From: Trebonia sp963777905
GTDB lineage: Bacteria; Actinomycetota; Actinomycetes; Streptosporangiales; Streptosporangiaceae
Direction: 5' to 3'
Length of the DNA: 64,000 nucleotides
Assembly (NCBI GenBank): GCA_963777905.1
Contig: CAVZSM010000041.1
Location: 62,001 to 126,000 of the forward strand
The notes below the pieces were generated by a model that saw nothing but the letters and a program-made list of their open reading frames with translations, was not told the DNA's origin and did not search any database. Shown here piece by piece: positions 34,944-44,249 of the stretch (its first letter is position 1; every line of letters begins with the position of its first letter). Made by a program: the position numbers and the translations under genes.

Positions 34944-35979
34944 GCGACGACCTGCTGACCGTGACCGGGCTGACCCGGTACTTCCCGGTGACGCGGGGCG
35001 TGATCTTCCGGCGGACCGTGGCGCAGGTCCGCGCCGTGGACGGGGTCGACTTCTCGCTGCCCGCGGGCCATACCCTCGGCATCGTCGGCGAGTCGGGCTG
35101 CGGCAAGACCACCACCGGCCGGATGGTCGCGCGGCTGGACGAGCCGACCAGCGGCAACATCGTCTTCGACGGCACGGACATCACTCACCTGCGGGCAGGC
35201 CAGATGCGGCCGCTGCGGCGCGAGATCGGAATGATCTTCCAGGACCCGTACTCCTCGCTCAACCCGCGGCACACCGTGGGCACGATCATCGGCGCGCCGT
35301 TGCGGGTGCAGCACGTGCAGACCGAGCAGGGTGTCAAGCGGGCCGTCCAGGAACTGCTGGAGCTGGTCGGGCTGAACCCCGAGCACTACAACCGGTACCC
35401 GCACGAGTTCTCCGGCGGGCAGCGGCAGCGCATTGGGGTGGCCCGCACGCTGGCCCTGAGGCCCAAGCTGATCGTGGCCGACGAGCCGGTCTCCGCGCTC
35501 GACGTGTCCATTCAGGCGCAGGTCATCAACCTGCTCGACGACCTGCAGGAAGAGCTGGGACTGAGCTACGTGATCATCGCCCACGACCTGGCGGTGGTCC
35601 GGCACATCGCCGATCAGGTCGCCGTCATGTACCTCGGCAAGATCGTAGAGGTCGCCAGCCGCGACGACATCTACGCCAGCCCGCGGCATCCCTACACGGT
35701 GGCGCTGCTGTCCGCGGTCCCGGTGCCTAGCCGGCGGCCGCGCGTACGGGCTCGGCCGCCGGCGAAGCAGCCGGGCCCGGAACGCTCAGCCCCCGCATCC
35801 GTCGGGAGCGGATCCGGCTGACCGGGGACGTGCCGAGCCCGCTGAACCCGCCGCCCGGCTGCCGGTTCCACACGAGGTGCTGGAAGGCGCAGGACATCTG
35901 CCAGACCACCGAGCCGCCGCTCGACGAGCTCGCCCCCGGCCACCGGGCGGCGTGCCACTTCCCCGAGCCGCCCAGGTAA
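34940..35979 (+). CDS. Oligopeptide ABC transporter ATP-binding protein (DppF/OppF type), frameshifted tail
   Basis: The frame from ATG 34940 encodes an intact ATPase core: Walker A GESGCGKTT, signature FSGGQRQRIGVARTL, Walker B LIVADEPVSALD, switch His in IAHDLAVVRH, and on to HPYTVALLSAVPVP. It then reads a Pro/Arg-rich stretch to a stop at 35821. The expected OppF tail (RRERIRLTGDVPSPLNPPPGC and RFHTRCWKAQDIC) is encoded in the adjacent frame to 35979. One added base between about 35740 and 35795 gives 347 codons, normal for OppF. The core would still hydrolyse ATP; the lost Cys-rich tail may matter for assembly. Confidence 0.85.
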
Positions 35980-35991
35980 CCGAGGTCTTGG

Positions 35992-36771
35992 CTACGCGTT
36001 CTCCCTGACGAAGACCCGCGACCCCAGCCACATGAGCACGGCCGCCAGTCCGACGGCCACCGCCAGCCCCTCGACCACGATCGTGTCGAAGTAGTGCCCG
36101 GCGTACGCCTCGCGCATGGCGTCGATGATGTACCGGAACGGGCTGATGCGCGCTATGCCCTGCAGCCAGCCGGGCCCGAGGTCCAGCGGCAGCATGATCC
36201 CTGACAGCAGGACGAGCGGCACGATGATCGAGTTGATCAGCGGCGCGAACGCGTCCTCGCTCTTCAGCGTCAGCGCGACCGCGTAGGACACCGACGCGAG
36301 CCCGATCGCGACGAGCACGATGTAAACGAAGCCCATCAGCACCGCGGGCAGCGGCGCCCGCAGCCCGAACGCCAGGCCCGCGACAATCAGCACGATCGAC
36401 TGGATGATCAGCATGGCGACGTCGCGCAGCACCCGGCCGGCCAGGATCGCCACCCGGCTCACCGGCGTGACCCGGTACCGCTCGATCACCCCCGACCGCC
36501 AGTCGGAGATGATCGCGAACCCGACGAACGTCGAGCCGAACAGCGCCAGCTGGATCAGCAGCCCAGGCACGAAGAACCGGTACGCGTCCGCGGTGCCGCT
36601 GGTGCCGGAGCCGCCCGACAGCGAGCCCGCGGGCAGGTTCGCCAGCAGCGGCCCGAACAGCACCAGGTACAGGATCGGCTGCAGCAGCCCGATCGTCAGG
36701 AACGCCGGGTTGCGCAGCACCAGCCGCACCTGCCGCCGGAAGATGAACCACGTGTCATGGATGAACGACAT
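35992..36771 (-). CDS. ABC-2 type exporter permease
   Basis: A 259-residue permease of the DrrB/Nod-J-like ABC-2 family: an N-terminal cytoplasmic helix (FIFRRQVRLVLRNPAF), six membrane segments, the family block ERYRVTPVSRVAILAGRVLRD, and LSGIMLPLDLGPGWLQGIARISPFRYIIDAMR before the last helix. It follows its ATPase gene by 7 bases in the second PadR-ABC operon of this window; the first is at 9389-12081. Substrate unknown. Confidence 0.9.
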   Translation of the reverse strand: MSFIHDTWFIFRRQVRLVLRNPAFLTIGLLQPILYLVLFGPLLANLPAGSLSGGSGTSGTADAYRFFVPGLLIQLALFGSTFVGFAIISDWRSGVIERYRVTPVSRVAILAGRVLRDVAMLIIQSIVLIVAGLAFGLRAPLPAVLMGFVYIVLVAIGLASVSYAVALTLKSEDAFAPLINSIIVPLVLLSGIMLPLDLGPGWLQGIARISPFRYIIDAMREAYAGHYFDTIVVEGLAVAVGLAAVLMWLGSRVFVRENA

Positions 36772-36778
36772 TAGCCCA

Positions 36779-37819
36779 TTACTCCTTGCTTCCGGTGCCC
36801 GCGCCCGCGCCCGCCAGCTCCGCCGCCGCGCCGACCGCGTCCCCGCCGCCGGGGGAGTCGTCCCGCAGCGACCGCCCGGTCAGCGTCAGGAACACGTCGT
36901 CGAGCGTCGGCCGGGACAGGCTGATCGCGCTCATCGTGATCCCCGCGCCGTCCAGCACTCGCAGCAGCACAGGCAGCGCCTCCTCGCCGTGCTCCACCGT
37001 CAGCCGCAGTTCCTCGTCGGCCACGGAGAGCTCGCGGACGATGGGCTGCCTGGCCAGCAGCGCCCGCGCCGCCTCGGTGGCGCCGTTCACCCGCAGCGTC
37101 ACCACGTCCCCGGACACCTGCCGCTTCAGCTCGTCAGGCGTCCCTGTCGCCGCGATCACCCCGTGGTCGACGATGAACACCCGGTCGCACAGCGCGTCGG
37201 CCTCGTCCAGGTAGTGCGTGGTCAGGAACACCGTGGTGCCCAGGTCGGCGCGCAGCGCGCGGATGTGCTCCCACATGTTCGACCTGCTCTGCGGGTCCAG
37301 GCCGGTGGTGGGCTCGTCAAGGAAGACGAGCGGCGGCTGGTGCACCAGGCCGAGCGCGATCTCCAGCCGCCGCCGCTGCCCGCCGGACAGCGTCTTGACC
37401 AGCCGCTGGTCGAGCCCGGTGAGGTCGAGCTGCTTCACGAGCTGCGCCGCGCGGCGCACCGCCTCCGCCCGGTCGATCCTGTAAGCCTCCGCCTGGTCGA
37501 GCAGTTCCTCGATGACCAGGCACATGTCGCTGGTGCCGCCCTGGGTCTGCCCGATCGCCTGCGGCACGTACCCGATCCGCTTGCGGACGGCCAGCGGATC
37601 GCGCAGCAGGTCCGCCCCGGCGACCACGGCCGTGCCCGAGGTCGGCCGCAGCAGCGTGGTCAGCATCCGCAGCGTGGTGGTCTTGCCCGCGCCGTTCGGG
37701 CCGAGGAAGCCCACGATCTCCCCGTCGTCGACGGTGAGATCGACGCCGCGCACTGCCTGCACGGTCCGCTTGCGGCTCTTGAACGTCCGCGTGAGGCCCT
37801 TGGCCTCGATGATCGCCAT
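36779..37819 (-). CDS. ABC exporter ATP-binding protein (DrrA-like)
   Basis: A 346-residue ATPase. Walker A is GPNGAGKTTTLRML, signature LSGGQRRRLEIALGLV, Walker B LVFLDEPTTGLD and switch His TTHYLDEAD. The DrrA-type C-terminal region (FLTLTGRSLRDD) ends in a short Gly/Ala tail. It serves the permease at 35992 and lies 17 bases after the padR gene. Sequence similarity to the ATPase at 10186 suggests the two exporters are paralogous modules. Confidence 0.92.
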   Translation of the reverse strand: MAIIEAKGLTRTFKSRKRTVQAVRGVDLTVDDGEIVGFLGPNGAGKTTTLRMLTTLLRPTSGTAVVAGADLLRDPLAVRKRIGYVPQAIGQTQGGTSDMCLVIEELLDQAEAYRIDRAEAVRRAAQLVKQLDLTGLDQRLVKTLSGGQRRRLEIALGLVHQPPLVFLDEPTTGLDPQSRSNMWEHIRALRADLGTTVFLTTHYLDEADALCDRVFIVDHGVIAATGTPDELKRQVSGDVVTLRVNGATEAARALLARQPIVRELSVADEELRLTVEHGEEALPVLLRVLDGAGITMSAISLSRPTLDDVFLTLTGRSLRDDSPGGGDAVGAAAELAGAGAGTGSKE

Positions 37820-37836
37820 GAATGAGATTCCCCTCG

Positions 37837-38442
37837 TTAAAAGCCGGGCAGTGCCCCTGTTTCCGACGACCCGCCAGGTGCCGTTTCATCGGTTCCGCCC
37901 GATTCGCCCGCCAGCGTGGCGTCGAGCTCGTCGTGCCAGCGGACCTCGGTCTCGATGGTCAGCACGACGCGCCGCATGATCGCCGCCGCAAGCACGTCAA
38001 TGAAGCCCTTTTCTTGCAGGCGCTTCAGGTCGGCCGCGATCTCGGCGCCGCTGATCGCCAGCTTCTCCCGCCGCGCCCTGAGCATCCGCCGCAGCTCCTC
38101 GCGGTCCATGCCGTCGGCCGCGAAGGTGAGCGCGACGCCGAGCGGGTCGGGCCCCGACATCAACGGCCGGATCGCCTGCTCCCGCAGCGCTGTGAGCTCG
38201 AGGCACCCGTCGCGAGTAATCTCGTACACGGTCCGTTCCGGCCGCTTGCCCACCTTCTCGGTGCGCAGCGCCTCGACGAGCCCCTCGCTCTCCATCGCGC
38301 GCAGCTCCCGGTACAGCGCCCCGACGCTGACCCCGCCCCACTCGCCGACGTTGGTCATCTCGGCCAGCCGCCGGATCTGGTGCCCGTGCTGTGGCCCGTA
38401 CCTGGCGAGCGTGCCAAGCGCCATCAGCCGCGTCAGATTCAT
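37837..38442 (-). CDS. PadR-family transcriptional regulator
   Basis: A 201-residue regulator. The winged-helix domain spans about residues 1-85 (ALGTLARYGPQHGHQIRR, then GALYRELRAMESEGLVEAL and RTVYEITRDG), followed by a helical Vir-type dimerisation domain (residues ~95-175) and a Ser/Gly tail. It heads the ABC exporter operon reading down to 35992. The ATG at 38442 lies about 6 bases after a strong promoter, so the mRNA may be leaderless. It lacks the basic N-terminal extension of the other PadR protein in this window. Confidence 0.92.
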   Translation of the reverse strand: MNLTRLMALGTLARYGPQHGHQIRRLAEMTNVGEWGGVSVGALYRELRAMESEGLVEALRTEKVGKRPERTVYEITRDGCLELTALREQAIRPLMSGPDPLGVALTFAADGMDREELRRMLRARREKLAISGAEIAADLKRLQEKGFIDVLAAAIMRRVVLTIETEVRWHDELDATLAGESGGTDETAPGGSSETGALPGF

Positions 38443-38478
38443 GAGACTAGTATCACGAGACTATTCTCAAGTTGTCAA
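38443..38478 (-). promoter_or_regulatory. Strong promoter with direct-repeat operator for the second PadR-ABC operon
   Basis: On the minus strand a perfect -35 TTGACA (complement of 38473-38478) is followed after 18 bases by GATACT (complement of 38449-38454). On the plus strand GAGACTA occurs at 38443-38449 and 38457-38463 in 14-base register, and TAGT/ACTA forms a short dyad between them. The element covers the promoter core, as expected for PadR autorepression. The start codon at 38442 would sit at the transcript's 5' end. Confidence 0.65.
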
Positions 38479-38657
38479 ATGACTCTTGCGGCGCTTCTCC
38501 GCTTTGATCATCCCGAACGGACCCGTGGTGACCGCGACACCACGCTTGACCCCGCGCCTGGGCATCCTTCGCCGTCCCGGCGTGCGGCATCTGATCCCCG
38601 GCCGCGCAGTCGTCCCCAGCCCCGCCCGCCCCGAGCCCGTCGCGGCCGTGTGCCTGG

Positions 38658-38714
38658 ATTGGCGGTGTGGCCCACAGGTGCGAACCTATTGTCGTTGTGG
38701 GCCACACCGCCAAT
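38658..38714. repeat. Dispersed intergenic palindromic unit, copy 2
   Basis: A 57-bp element with arms ATTGGCGGTGTGG and CCACACCGCCAAT. It matches the reverse complement of 8096-8152 at about 53 of 57 positions. It lies 19 bases past the stop of the GT39 gene (minus strand), in a gap between that gene and the PadR operon. Its symmetry would form a long hairpin in RNA from either strand. Confidence 0.85.
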
Positions 38715-38733
38715 GCACAGGCCTTGCGGCGGC

Positions 38734-41075
38734 TTACTTCGCCTGGGTCAGGTCGTAGACGGTGGTGCCGCCCACGGTCTGCGCGGTGAAGTGGGCCGCT
38801 ACCCAGGACGCGATCGCCGACGAGCCGGTGCCGCCGCCGAAGCTGCTGGCACCGCGCCCGACGTAGTAGTGGATCTCGCCCTTGGCGACCATCGCCTGGA
38901 ACTGGGCCAGCGTCGGCGTCGGGTCCGTGCCGTTGAAGCCGCCGATCGCCATCACGGCGTCGCCGCCGGTCGCCAGCTCGATCGGCGCGGCCTCCTGGGA
39001 GCCCTCGGTCGCTGCGATCCACTTGTACTTCGAGGCGTCCTGCTCGAGCAGCTTGATCAGGGCGCTGCTCACCTGCGTGCTGCCGGACAGCCCGCCGCCG
39101 AACCCGCCGCCGGCACCGCCGAACCTGCCGGCGCCGCCACCAGGGAACGTGCCCGTCCCGGTCCCGGTGCCGGTCGACCCCGAGCCGGTGCCGCCGCGGA
39201 ACCTGCCGAACCCGCCGAACCCGCCGGTCCCCGTGCCGTTGCCAGTCCCAGTGCCCGTGCCAGTTCCGGTGCCCGTGCCAGTTCCAGTGCCCGTACCGGC
39301 GCCGGTGCCCGTGCCAGTTCCAGTGCCCGTGCCCGTCCCGGTGCCGCCGGTCGTCCCCCCGCCGGCCCCGCCGGCCCCGCCGGTCCCGCCGCGCGGGAAC
39401 CCGCCGCGGCCGAACCCGGGGAATCCGCCCTGGCCCCCGCCAGGCACGCCGAACGCGCCCGTCACCGTTGGCCCGGCGCTCGGTATCGCCCCGGTGTACG
39501 TGTGGTTCACGGTGTCGAGGGAGTAGGCGAGCGGCCCGGCGAGCCCCGCCACCAGCGCGAACGCCAGCGGCAGCCAGGCCAGCCCCCGCATCCGCGACGC
39601 CCGCGCCAGCTCCGGCGCCCCCGGCCCCGCCGACGTCCCCTGCGCACCCAGGGCCCTGGCCAGCAGCGGCACCGCGAACAGCGCGACCATGGCGGCCAGC
39701 CCCGCGATCAGCACGAGCCAGCGCAGCCATGGCAGCCAGTCCGGCGTCCTGTCGAGCAGCACGAACGACCACCAGGCGGTCACCGCCACCGCGACGGCGG
39801 CGCACACGCGGCCCGCGATCCCGAGCCGCGCCTGCCACAGGCTGGTGGCGCCGACCCCGACGAGCGCGCCGATCGCCGGCCCGAGGGCCACCATGTAGTA
39901 CGGGTGGATGATTCCCTGCATGAAGCTGAACACCACGCCCGTCACCAGCAGCCAGCCGCCCCAGATCGCGGCGAACGCCCGCATCCGGGTGACCGGCGAG
40001 GCCGAACCGCCCGCGATCCCCGCGGTGACAGGGACTCGCGCGCGCCGCCGCGACACCCACAGCAACGCGCCGAGCGAGATCAGCGCGGCCGGGATCAGCC
40101 AGCTGATCTGCCCGCCGAACTCGGACCCGAACAACCGGAAGATCCCGGTCGCTCCACCGAACCCGCCGCCACCACCGCCCCCGCCGAACCCGATCGACCC
40201 GGTCTCCGTCCCGTCGAGCCGCCCGAGCCCGTTGTAGCCGAGCGCCAGCTCAAGGATGTTGTTGTTCGTCGACCCGCCGAAGTACGGCCGCGACGACGCC
40301 GGCCACAGCTGCGCGATCGCCACCCACCAGCCGGCCCCGAGCACGACCGACAAGCCGAGCACCACGACCTGCCACACCCGCCGCCGGAACCGCGTCGGCC
40401 CTGCCCACAGGTACGCGATCCCGAACGCGGGCAGCACCAGGAACGCCTGCGCCATCTTGGTCAGGAACCCGAACCCGAGCAGCACCCCGGCCAGCACCAG
40501 CCAGCGGGTACGGTCCCGCTCGATCGCGCGCTGCACGCAGTACGCGGCGGCGGTCATCAGCAGCACCAGCAGCGCGTCCGGGTTGTTGAACCGGAACATC
40601 AGCGCGGCCGCGGGCGTCAGCGCGAGCACGGCGCCCGCCACCAGGCCGGCCCAGGCCCGAACCATCGCCGCACCGCCGCGTACAGCACCGCGACGGACGC
40701 GATGCCCTCGAGCGCCTGCGGCACGAGCAGCGTCCACGAGCTGAACCCGAAGATCCGCGCGGCTATCTCGTCCACCCACAGCGACGCGGGCGTCTTGTCG
40801 ACCGTGATGAAGCTGGACGAGTCGAACGAGCCGAAGAAGAACGCCTTCCACGATCGCGTCCCCGCCTGCACCGCGGCGGCGTAGAAGTCGTTCGCGTAGC
40901 CGTTCCTGCCCAGGTTGAACAGGTACAGCGCCCCGGTGACCAGCAGCAGGCCGAACAGCGCGGGCCGGGCCCAGGCCGGGTCGCGCAGCGGCCCGCGCCA
41001 GAGCCGCCTGGCGAAGGACTGGCCCCCGCCGCCTGGCCGCGCCGCGGCGGAAACGGGGATCGTCGTGGCGCTCAT
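38734..41075 (-). CDS. Membrane glycosyltransferase, GT39/ArnT-like (YkcB type), frameshifted
   Basis: The N-terminal part (41075 to about 40655) contains ALYLFNLGRNGYANDFYAAAV and FITVDKTPASLWV, the catalytic-loop region of ArnT-like enzymes that use polyprenyl-phosphate sugars. The frame shifts near RRWFGPG and continues as AGLVAGAVLALTPAAALMFRFNNPDALLVLL with about ten membrane segments. A low-complexity Gly/Thr linker (39130-39400) leads to a C-terminal extracytoplasmic domain. Adding one base near 40655 gives 781 codons. This matches YkcB-type proteins paired with a GT2-GtrA protein, whose gene overlaps by 4 bases upstream. Probable role: decorating a cell-envelope glycan. Confidence 0.82.
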
Positions 41076-42373
41076 CGCGTGCTCCCGGTGGTCTCGTTGA
41101 TGACATCGACAGGGGTGGTCTGAGGCAGCGCCTCAGGCAGCGCTGTACCAGGCAGCGCTGTCGCAGGCGGGAAGGTCTCGGACGGCGTGCCGCCACCGCG
41201 CGGTGAGCCGAACACCCAGTTCCGGTACAGCGCGAACCGTACCAGCGTGGCGGCGAGGTTGGCCGCGACGAGCACCAGGACCTCGGTGCCGCGTCCCGGC
41301 GACGGCGACGCCGCGTGCAGCATCGCCAGCGCTCCCGACGTGAGCACGAGCCCCGCCGCGAACGCGATCAGCCCGCGGAACTGGTGCCGGGCCGCGCCCG
41401 CCCGTCCCCGCACCCCGAACGTCAGCCGCCGGTTCGCCGCCGTGTTCCCCACCGCGGTCAGCAGTAGCGCCGCGAGGTTAGCCGCCTGCGCCCCGGCGAA
41501 CCCGCGGAACAGCAGGTACAGCAGCACGTAAGCCGCCGTGCTCAGCACGCCGATCACCAGGAACCTGGGCAGCTGCCACGCCAGCCCCCGCCCGCCGCCC
41601 GCTGGCGCCCCGGACAGGCCGGCCTCCCGCAGCACCGGAACCGTGAGACGCCCCCGTGCCAGCCCCCAGCCGACGCGGCACACGCCCCGCAGGTCGCCGA
41701 GCGCGGTCGCGACGATGTCGACCCGCGAGTCGGCGTCGTCGATCCAGTCCACCGGCACCTCGTGGATCCGCAGCCCGGCGCGCTCGGCGAGCACGAGCAG
41801 TTCCGTGTCGAAGAACCACGACGTGTCCGCCACCAGGGGGAGCAGCTCGCGGGCCGCGTCCGCGCGGATCGCCTTGAACCCGCACTGCGCGTCGGAGAAC
41901 CCGACGCCAAGCGTGGCCCGCAGCAGCAGGTTGTACCCGCGGGAGATGACCTCGCGCTTCGCCCCGCGCACTACCCGCGATCCGCGCGCGAGCCGGGTGC
42001 CGATGGCCACGTCGCTGTGGCCGGACAGCAGCGGCGCGACGAGAGGCAGCAGCGCGTTCAGGTCCGTGGACAGGTCGACGTCCATGTACGCGAGGACCTC
42101 AGCGTCGCTGGCCGACCAGATCGCGTGCAGCGCCCGGCCGCGGCCAGGCAGGTCCAGGTGCACGGCGCGGACCTCGCCGGGCAGCGCCGCGGCGAGTGAC
42201 TGCGCCACCGCCCAGGTGCCGTCCGTGCTGCCGTTGTCGGCGATCGTCACCCGCGCGGTGCACGGGAAGGCGGACCGCAGGTAACCGGCGAGCCGCCGCA
42301 CGCTCGTCGCGAGGTCGCGTTCCTCGTTCCGCACCGGGATCACGATCTCGACCTGCGGGGAAACTTCGCTCAT
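41072..42373 (-). CDS. GT2 glycosyltransferase-GtrA flippase-like fusion
   Basis: A 433-residue bifunctional protein. Residues ~8-235 are a GT-A family 2 domain (VEIVIPVRNEERDLATSV, metal-binding DVDLSTDL, and FDTELLVLAERAG), the type that makes dolichyl- or polyprenyl-phosphate sugars. Residues ~265-390 are a four-helix GtrA domain (LPRFLVIGVLSTAAYVLLYL and FALYRNWVFG), thought to flip the lipid-linked sugar. Its stop overlaps the GT39 start by 4 bases, so donor synthesis, flipping and transfer are encoded together. The C-terminal 40 residues are Thr/Pro-rich. Confidence 0.9.
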   Translation of the reverse strand: MSEVSPQVEIVIPVRNEERDLATSVRRLAGYLRSAFPCTARVTIADNGSTDGTWAVAQSLAAALPGEVRAVHLDLPGRGRALHAIWSASDAEVLAYMDVDLSTDLNALLPLVAPLLSGHSDVAIGTRLARGSRVVRGAKREVISRGYNLLLRATLGVGFSDAQCGFKAIRADAARELLPLVADTSWFFDTELLVLAERAGLRIHEVPVDWIDDADSRVDIVATALGDLRGVCRVGWGLARGRLTVPVLREAGLSGAPAGGGRGLAWQLPRFLVIGVLSTAAYVLLYLLFRGFAGAQAANLAALLLTAVGNTAANRRLTFGVRGRAGAARHQFRGLIAFAAGLVLTSGALAMLHAASPSPGRGTEVLVLVAANLAATLVRFALYRNWVFGSPRGGGTPSETFPPATALPGTALPEALPQTTPVDVINETTGSTR

Positions 42374-42416
42374 GCCAGTGAGTGTGAAACCCCTGGATGA
42401 ACGGCCGCTGCGCCGA

Positions 42417-42475
42417 GGTTCAGAGATAGCTCTAAGCCAGCTGAGGCTATGCGCGAGCTATCCCGCCGCTGAACC
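42417..42475. terminator. Two-step stem-loop between LigM-type and GT2 genes
   Basis: GGTTCAG (42417-42423) pairs with CTGAACC (42469-42475), and GATAGCTC (42425-42432) with GAGCTATC (42455-42462), giving an imperfect stem about 15 bp long with a small bulge. It lies 50-108 bases downstream of the LigM-type stop and upstream of the GT2 start, so it may terminate the former. Confidence 0.55.
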
Positions 42476-42524
42476 TTCCGTCCAGAATCATCCGGAACGT
42501 ACGCGTTTCTCCGCCCCGCCCGCC

Positions 42525-43922
42525 TCAGCTCGCCGAGCTGCGCCAGCCTTCGTGGTAGCTGTCGCGCACCACGGCCGAGTACGGCACCGGGCTCACGATC
42601 GCGCGGACCGAGACCTGCTCGTGCGGCTGCACGGTGGTCTTGCGGCTGCCGCCGTCCGGCTCGCCCCAGATCACCCGCACCTCCGCGCCGATCGGCACGT
42701 CAGGGTCGACCGTGGCCAGCGACAGCGCGGCACGCTCGTTCGCGGTGTACCCGGTGAACATGGAAACCCCGACGATCTTCCCGTCCGCGTCGGTCACCGA
42801 GTCGAAGTTGGACGACCCGTAGTTCGCGTTCGGCAGGTCGAAGAACTGGTAGCCGGGCGCGGGCCCGACCGGGGAGGCGAGCAGCGCGGCGACGTCCTCG
42901 GCGTTCCACGCGAGCGTCACCTTGCGGCGCTGGGCGGCCGGGTCGATCGCCTCCAGCGCGTCCCGCCCGATGAAGTCGTGGTCGAACTTCACGAACGAGC
43001 CGTAGCCGAGCTCCCACGGGTTCGTGTAATAGTCCTTGATGTCGCCGGACACGAAGCTGCCGGCGATCGCGTTGGTGGCCTCGTAGCTGTCCGCGCCGAG
43101 CCACTCGCGGTACGGCCGCAGTTCCTCGGCGGTGTAGATGGCGGGCAGCGGCGACGGGATCCAGCCCGACTCCAGGGTGTTGCACGAGTAGGCGCGGGCG
43201 CCGCAGGGCTCGAGGCCGAACTCCTGGCCGGCCGCGAGGACCGCGTCCCTGATCTTGTCGTAGCTCTCGTACGGCCCGTAGATCTCCAGGCCAGGAGCGC
43301 CGGCCATGCCGTGCCGGAGGGTGCGGACTTTCTCACCGGCGATCGTCATCCAGCCCATCCGGAAGAAGCGCACCTGCTCCATCGGGCCGCCGTTGAGCTT
43401 CTCGATGACCGGCCAGGCGTTCGGGCCCTGGATCTGGAAGCGCCACAGCTCGCGCGTGACCGGCTTGCCGTACGGCCGGGACGGCGACCGCGGGTCCAGC
43501 TTGAGGTCCACGTTGTAGCCGGTGCTGCCCCGGTACATCAGCCAGTTGGCGACCGGGGCGCGGCCGACGAACGTGAACTCCTCCTCGGCCTCGCGGAAGA
43601 GGATGCCGTCACCGATGACGCCGCCCTCCGGTGACACCGGGACGAACTGCTTGGCCGAGTCGACGGCGAACTTCGCCGTGCTGTTGATGCCGTGATCCGT
43701 GATCAGCTTCAGCGCGTCGGGACCGGAGATGAAGATGTTGGACATGTGGTGCGACTGGTCATACAGCACCGCGGTCTCGCGCCAGGCGATGGTTTCGCGG
43801 CGGAAGTTAGTGAACTCGGACGGAACCACCGGGTAGATGTAGGCGCCGATCTGCGAGTTCCTGAGCAGTTCTACCGTGTTCCCCGTGCTGTCCAGCAGCT
43901 CCTGCAGGTTTTTCGCGCTCAT
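42525..43922 (-). CDS. ligM: LigM-type tetrahydrofolate-dependent O-demethylase
   Basis: A 465-residue GcvT-fold protein. From recall, the blocks NTVELLRNSQIGAYIYPVV, FTFVGRAPVANWLMY, TLRHGMAGAPGLEIYGPYES, NTLESGWIPSPLPAIYT and FVKFDHDFIGRDALEAIDPA match Sphingobium LigM, which moves the methoxy methyl of vanillate or 3-O-methylgallate to THF. Tyr245 in GARAYSCNTLESG would correspond to the catalytic Tyr of LigM. Length is the same as LigM. Other GcvT-like demethylases (DmdA type) are the main alternative. No protocatechuate or gallate ring-cleavage genes adjoin. 5-Methyl-THF so made could feed MetH. The symbol is by similarity only. Confidence 0.78.
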   Translation of the reverse strand: MSAKNLQELLDSTGNTVELLRNSQIGAYIYPVVPSEFTNFRRETIAWRETAVLYDQSHHMSNIFISGPDALKLITDHGINSTAKFAVDSAKQFVPVSPEGGVIGDGILFREAEEEFTFVGRAPVANWLMYRGSTGYNVDLKLDPRSPSRPYGKPVTRELWRFQIQGPNAWPVIEKLNGGPMEQVRFFRMGWMTIAGEKVRTLRHGMAGAPGLEIYGPYESYDKIRDAVLAAGQEFGLEPCGARAYSCNTLESGWIPSPLPAIYTAEELRPYREWLGADSYEATNAIAGSFVSGDIKDYYTNPWELGYGSFVKFDHDFIGRDALEAIDPAAQRRKVTLAWNAEDVAALLASPVGPAPGYQFFDLPNANYGSSNFDSVTDADGKIVGVSMFTGYTANERAALSLATVDPDVPIGAEVRVIWGEPDGGSRKTTVQPHEQVSVRAIVSPVPYSAVVRDSYHEGWRSSAS

Positions 43923-44249
43923 CTCTCACCCGTCTTCTCTGGCCGCTTTGTCGTGCGGTCCACATGCTAGCCTCCGGCTCGCCAGGCCGGAATGCCCGCA
44001 ATCGGGAGGGTTAACCGCCGCGGTTGTGCCCAGCCACAAACCTCAGGCCTGCGTGGTGCCACCGCGGACAGCCCCGTCGCGCCCGAAATGCCCGAATTAT
44101 CCCCACGTAACAGGCCGACCGCAGACCGACTTTGCGTCAGTTCTCGTCTTGGTATCAGTTTTGGCCCTTTTGAAACGATTCAGATGCCCGAATCGGGGCC
44201 GAAACTGATACCAAGATGCGGGGGAGGCCGGCCGGTCACAGCGGAAGCC
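43923..44249. other. 327-base gene-free gap with a large hairpin
   Basis: The gap lies between the LigM-type start (43922, minus) and the aminotransferase stop (44250, minus). Apart from the hairpin at 44147-44216, listed separately, it contains repeated TGCCCGAA-like words (near 44089 and 44186). I see no gene or tRNA. Confidence 0.6.
44147..44216. terminator. 21-bp near-perfect inverted repeat with inner stem
   Basis: TCTTGGTATCAGTTTTGGCCC (44147-44167) pairs with 44196-44216 at 20 of 21 positions, the exception being a G-U-compatible pair. Inside the loop CGATTC and GAATCG form a further 6-bp stem. It begins 34 bases after the aminotransferase stop and could be its terminator, but it is far longer than needed. 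Confidence 0.65.

Noticed and set aside
36404..37825. A 473-residue plus-strand open frame across the second ABC exporter
   Set aside because: It is antisense to both exporter genes, which have complete ABC motifs, and it has no motif of its own.
37822..40884. A 1020-residue plus-strand open frame
   Set aside because: It runs antisense through the PadR and GT39 genes, consists of Pro/Arg/Gly-rich sequence and has no recognisable motif.
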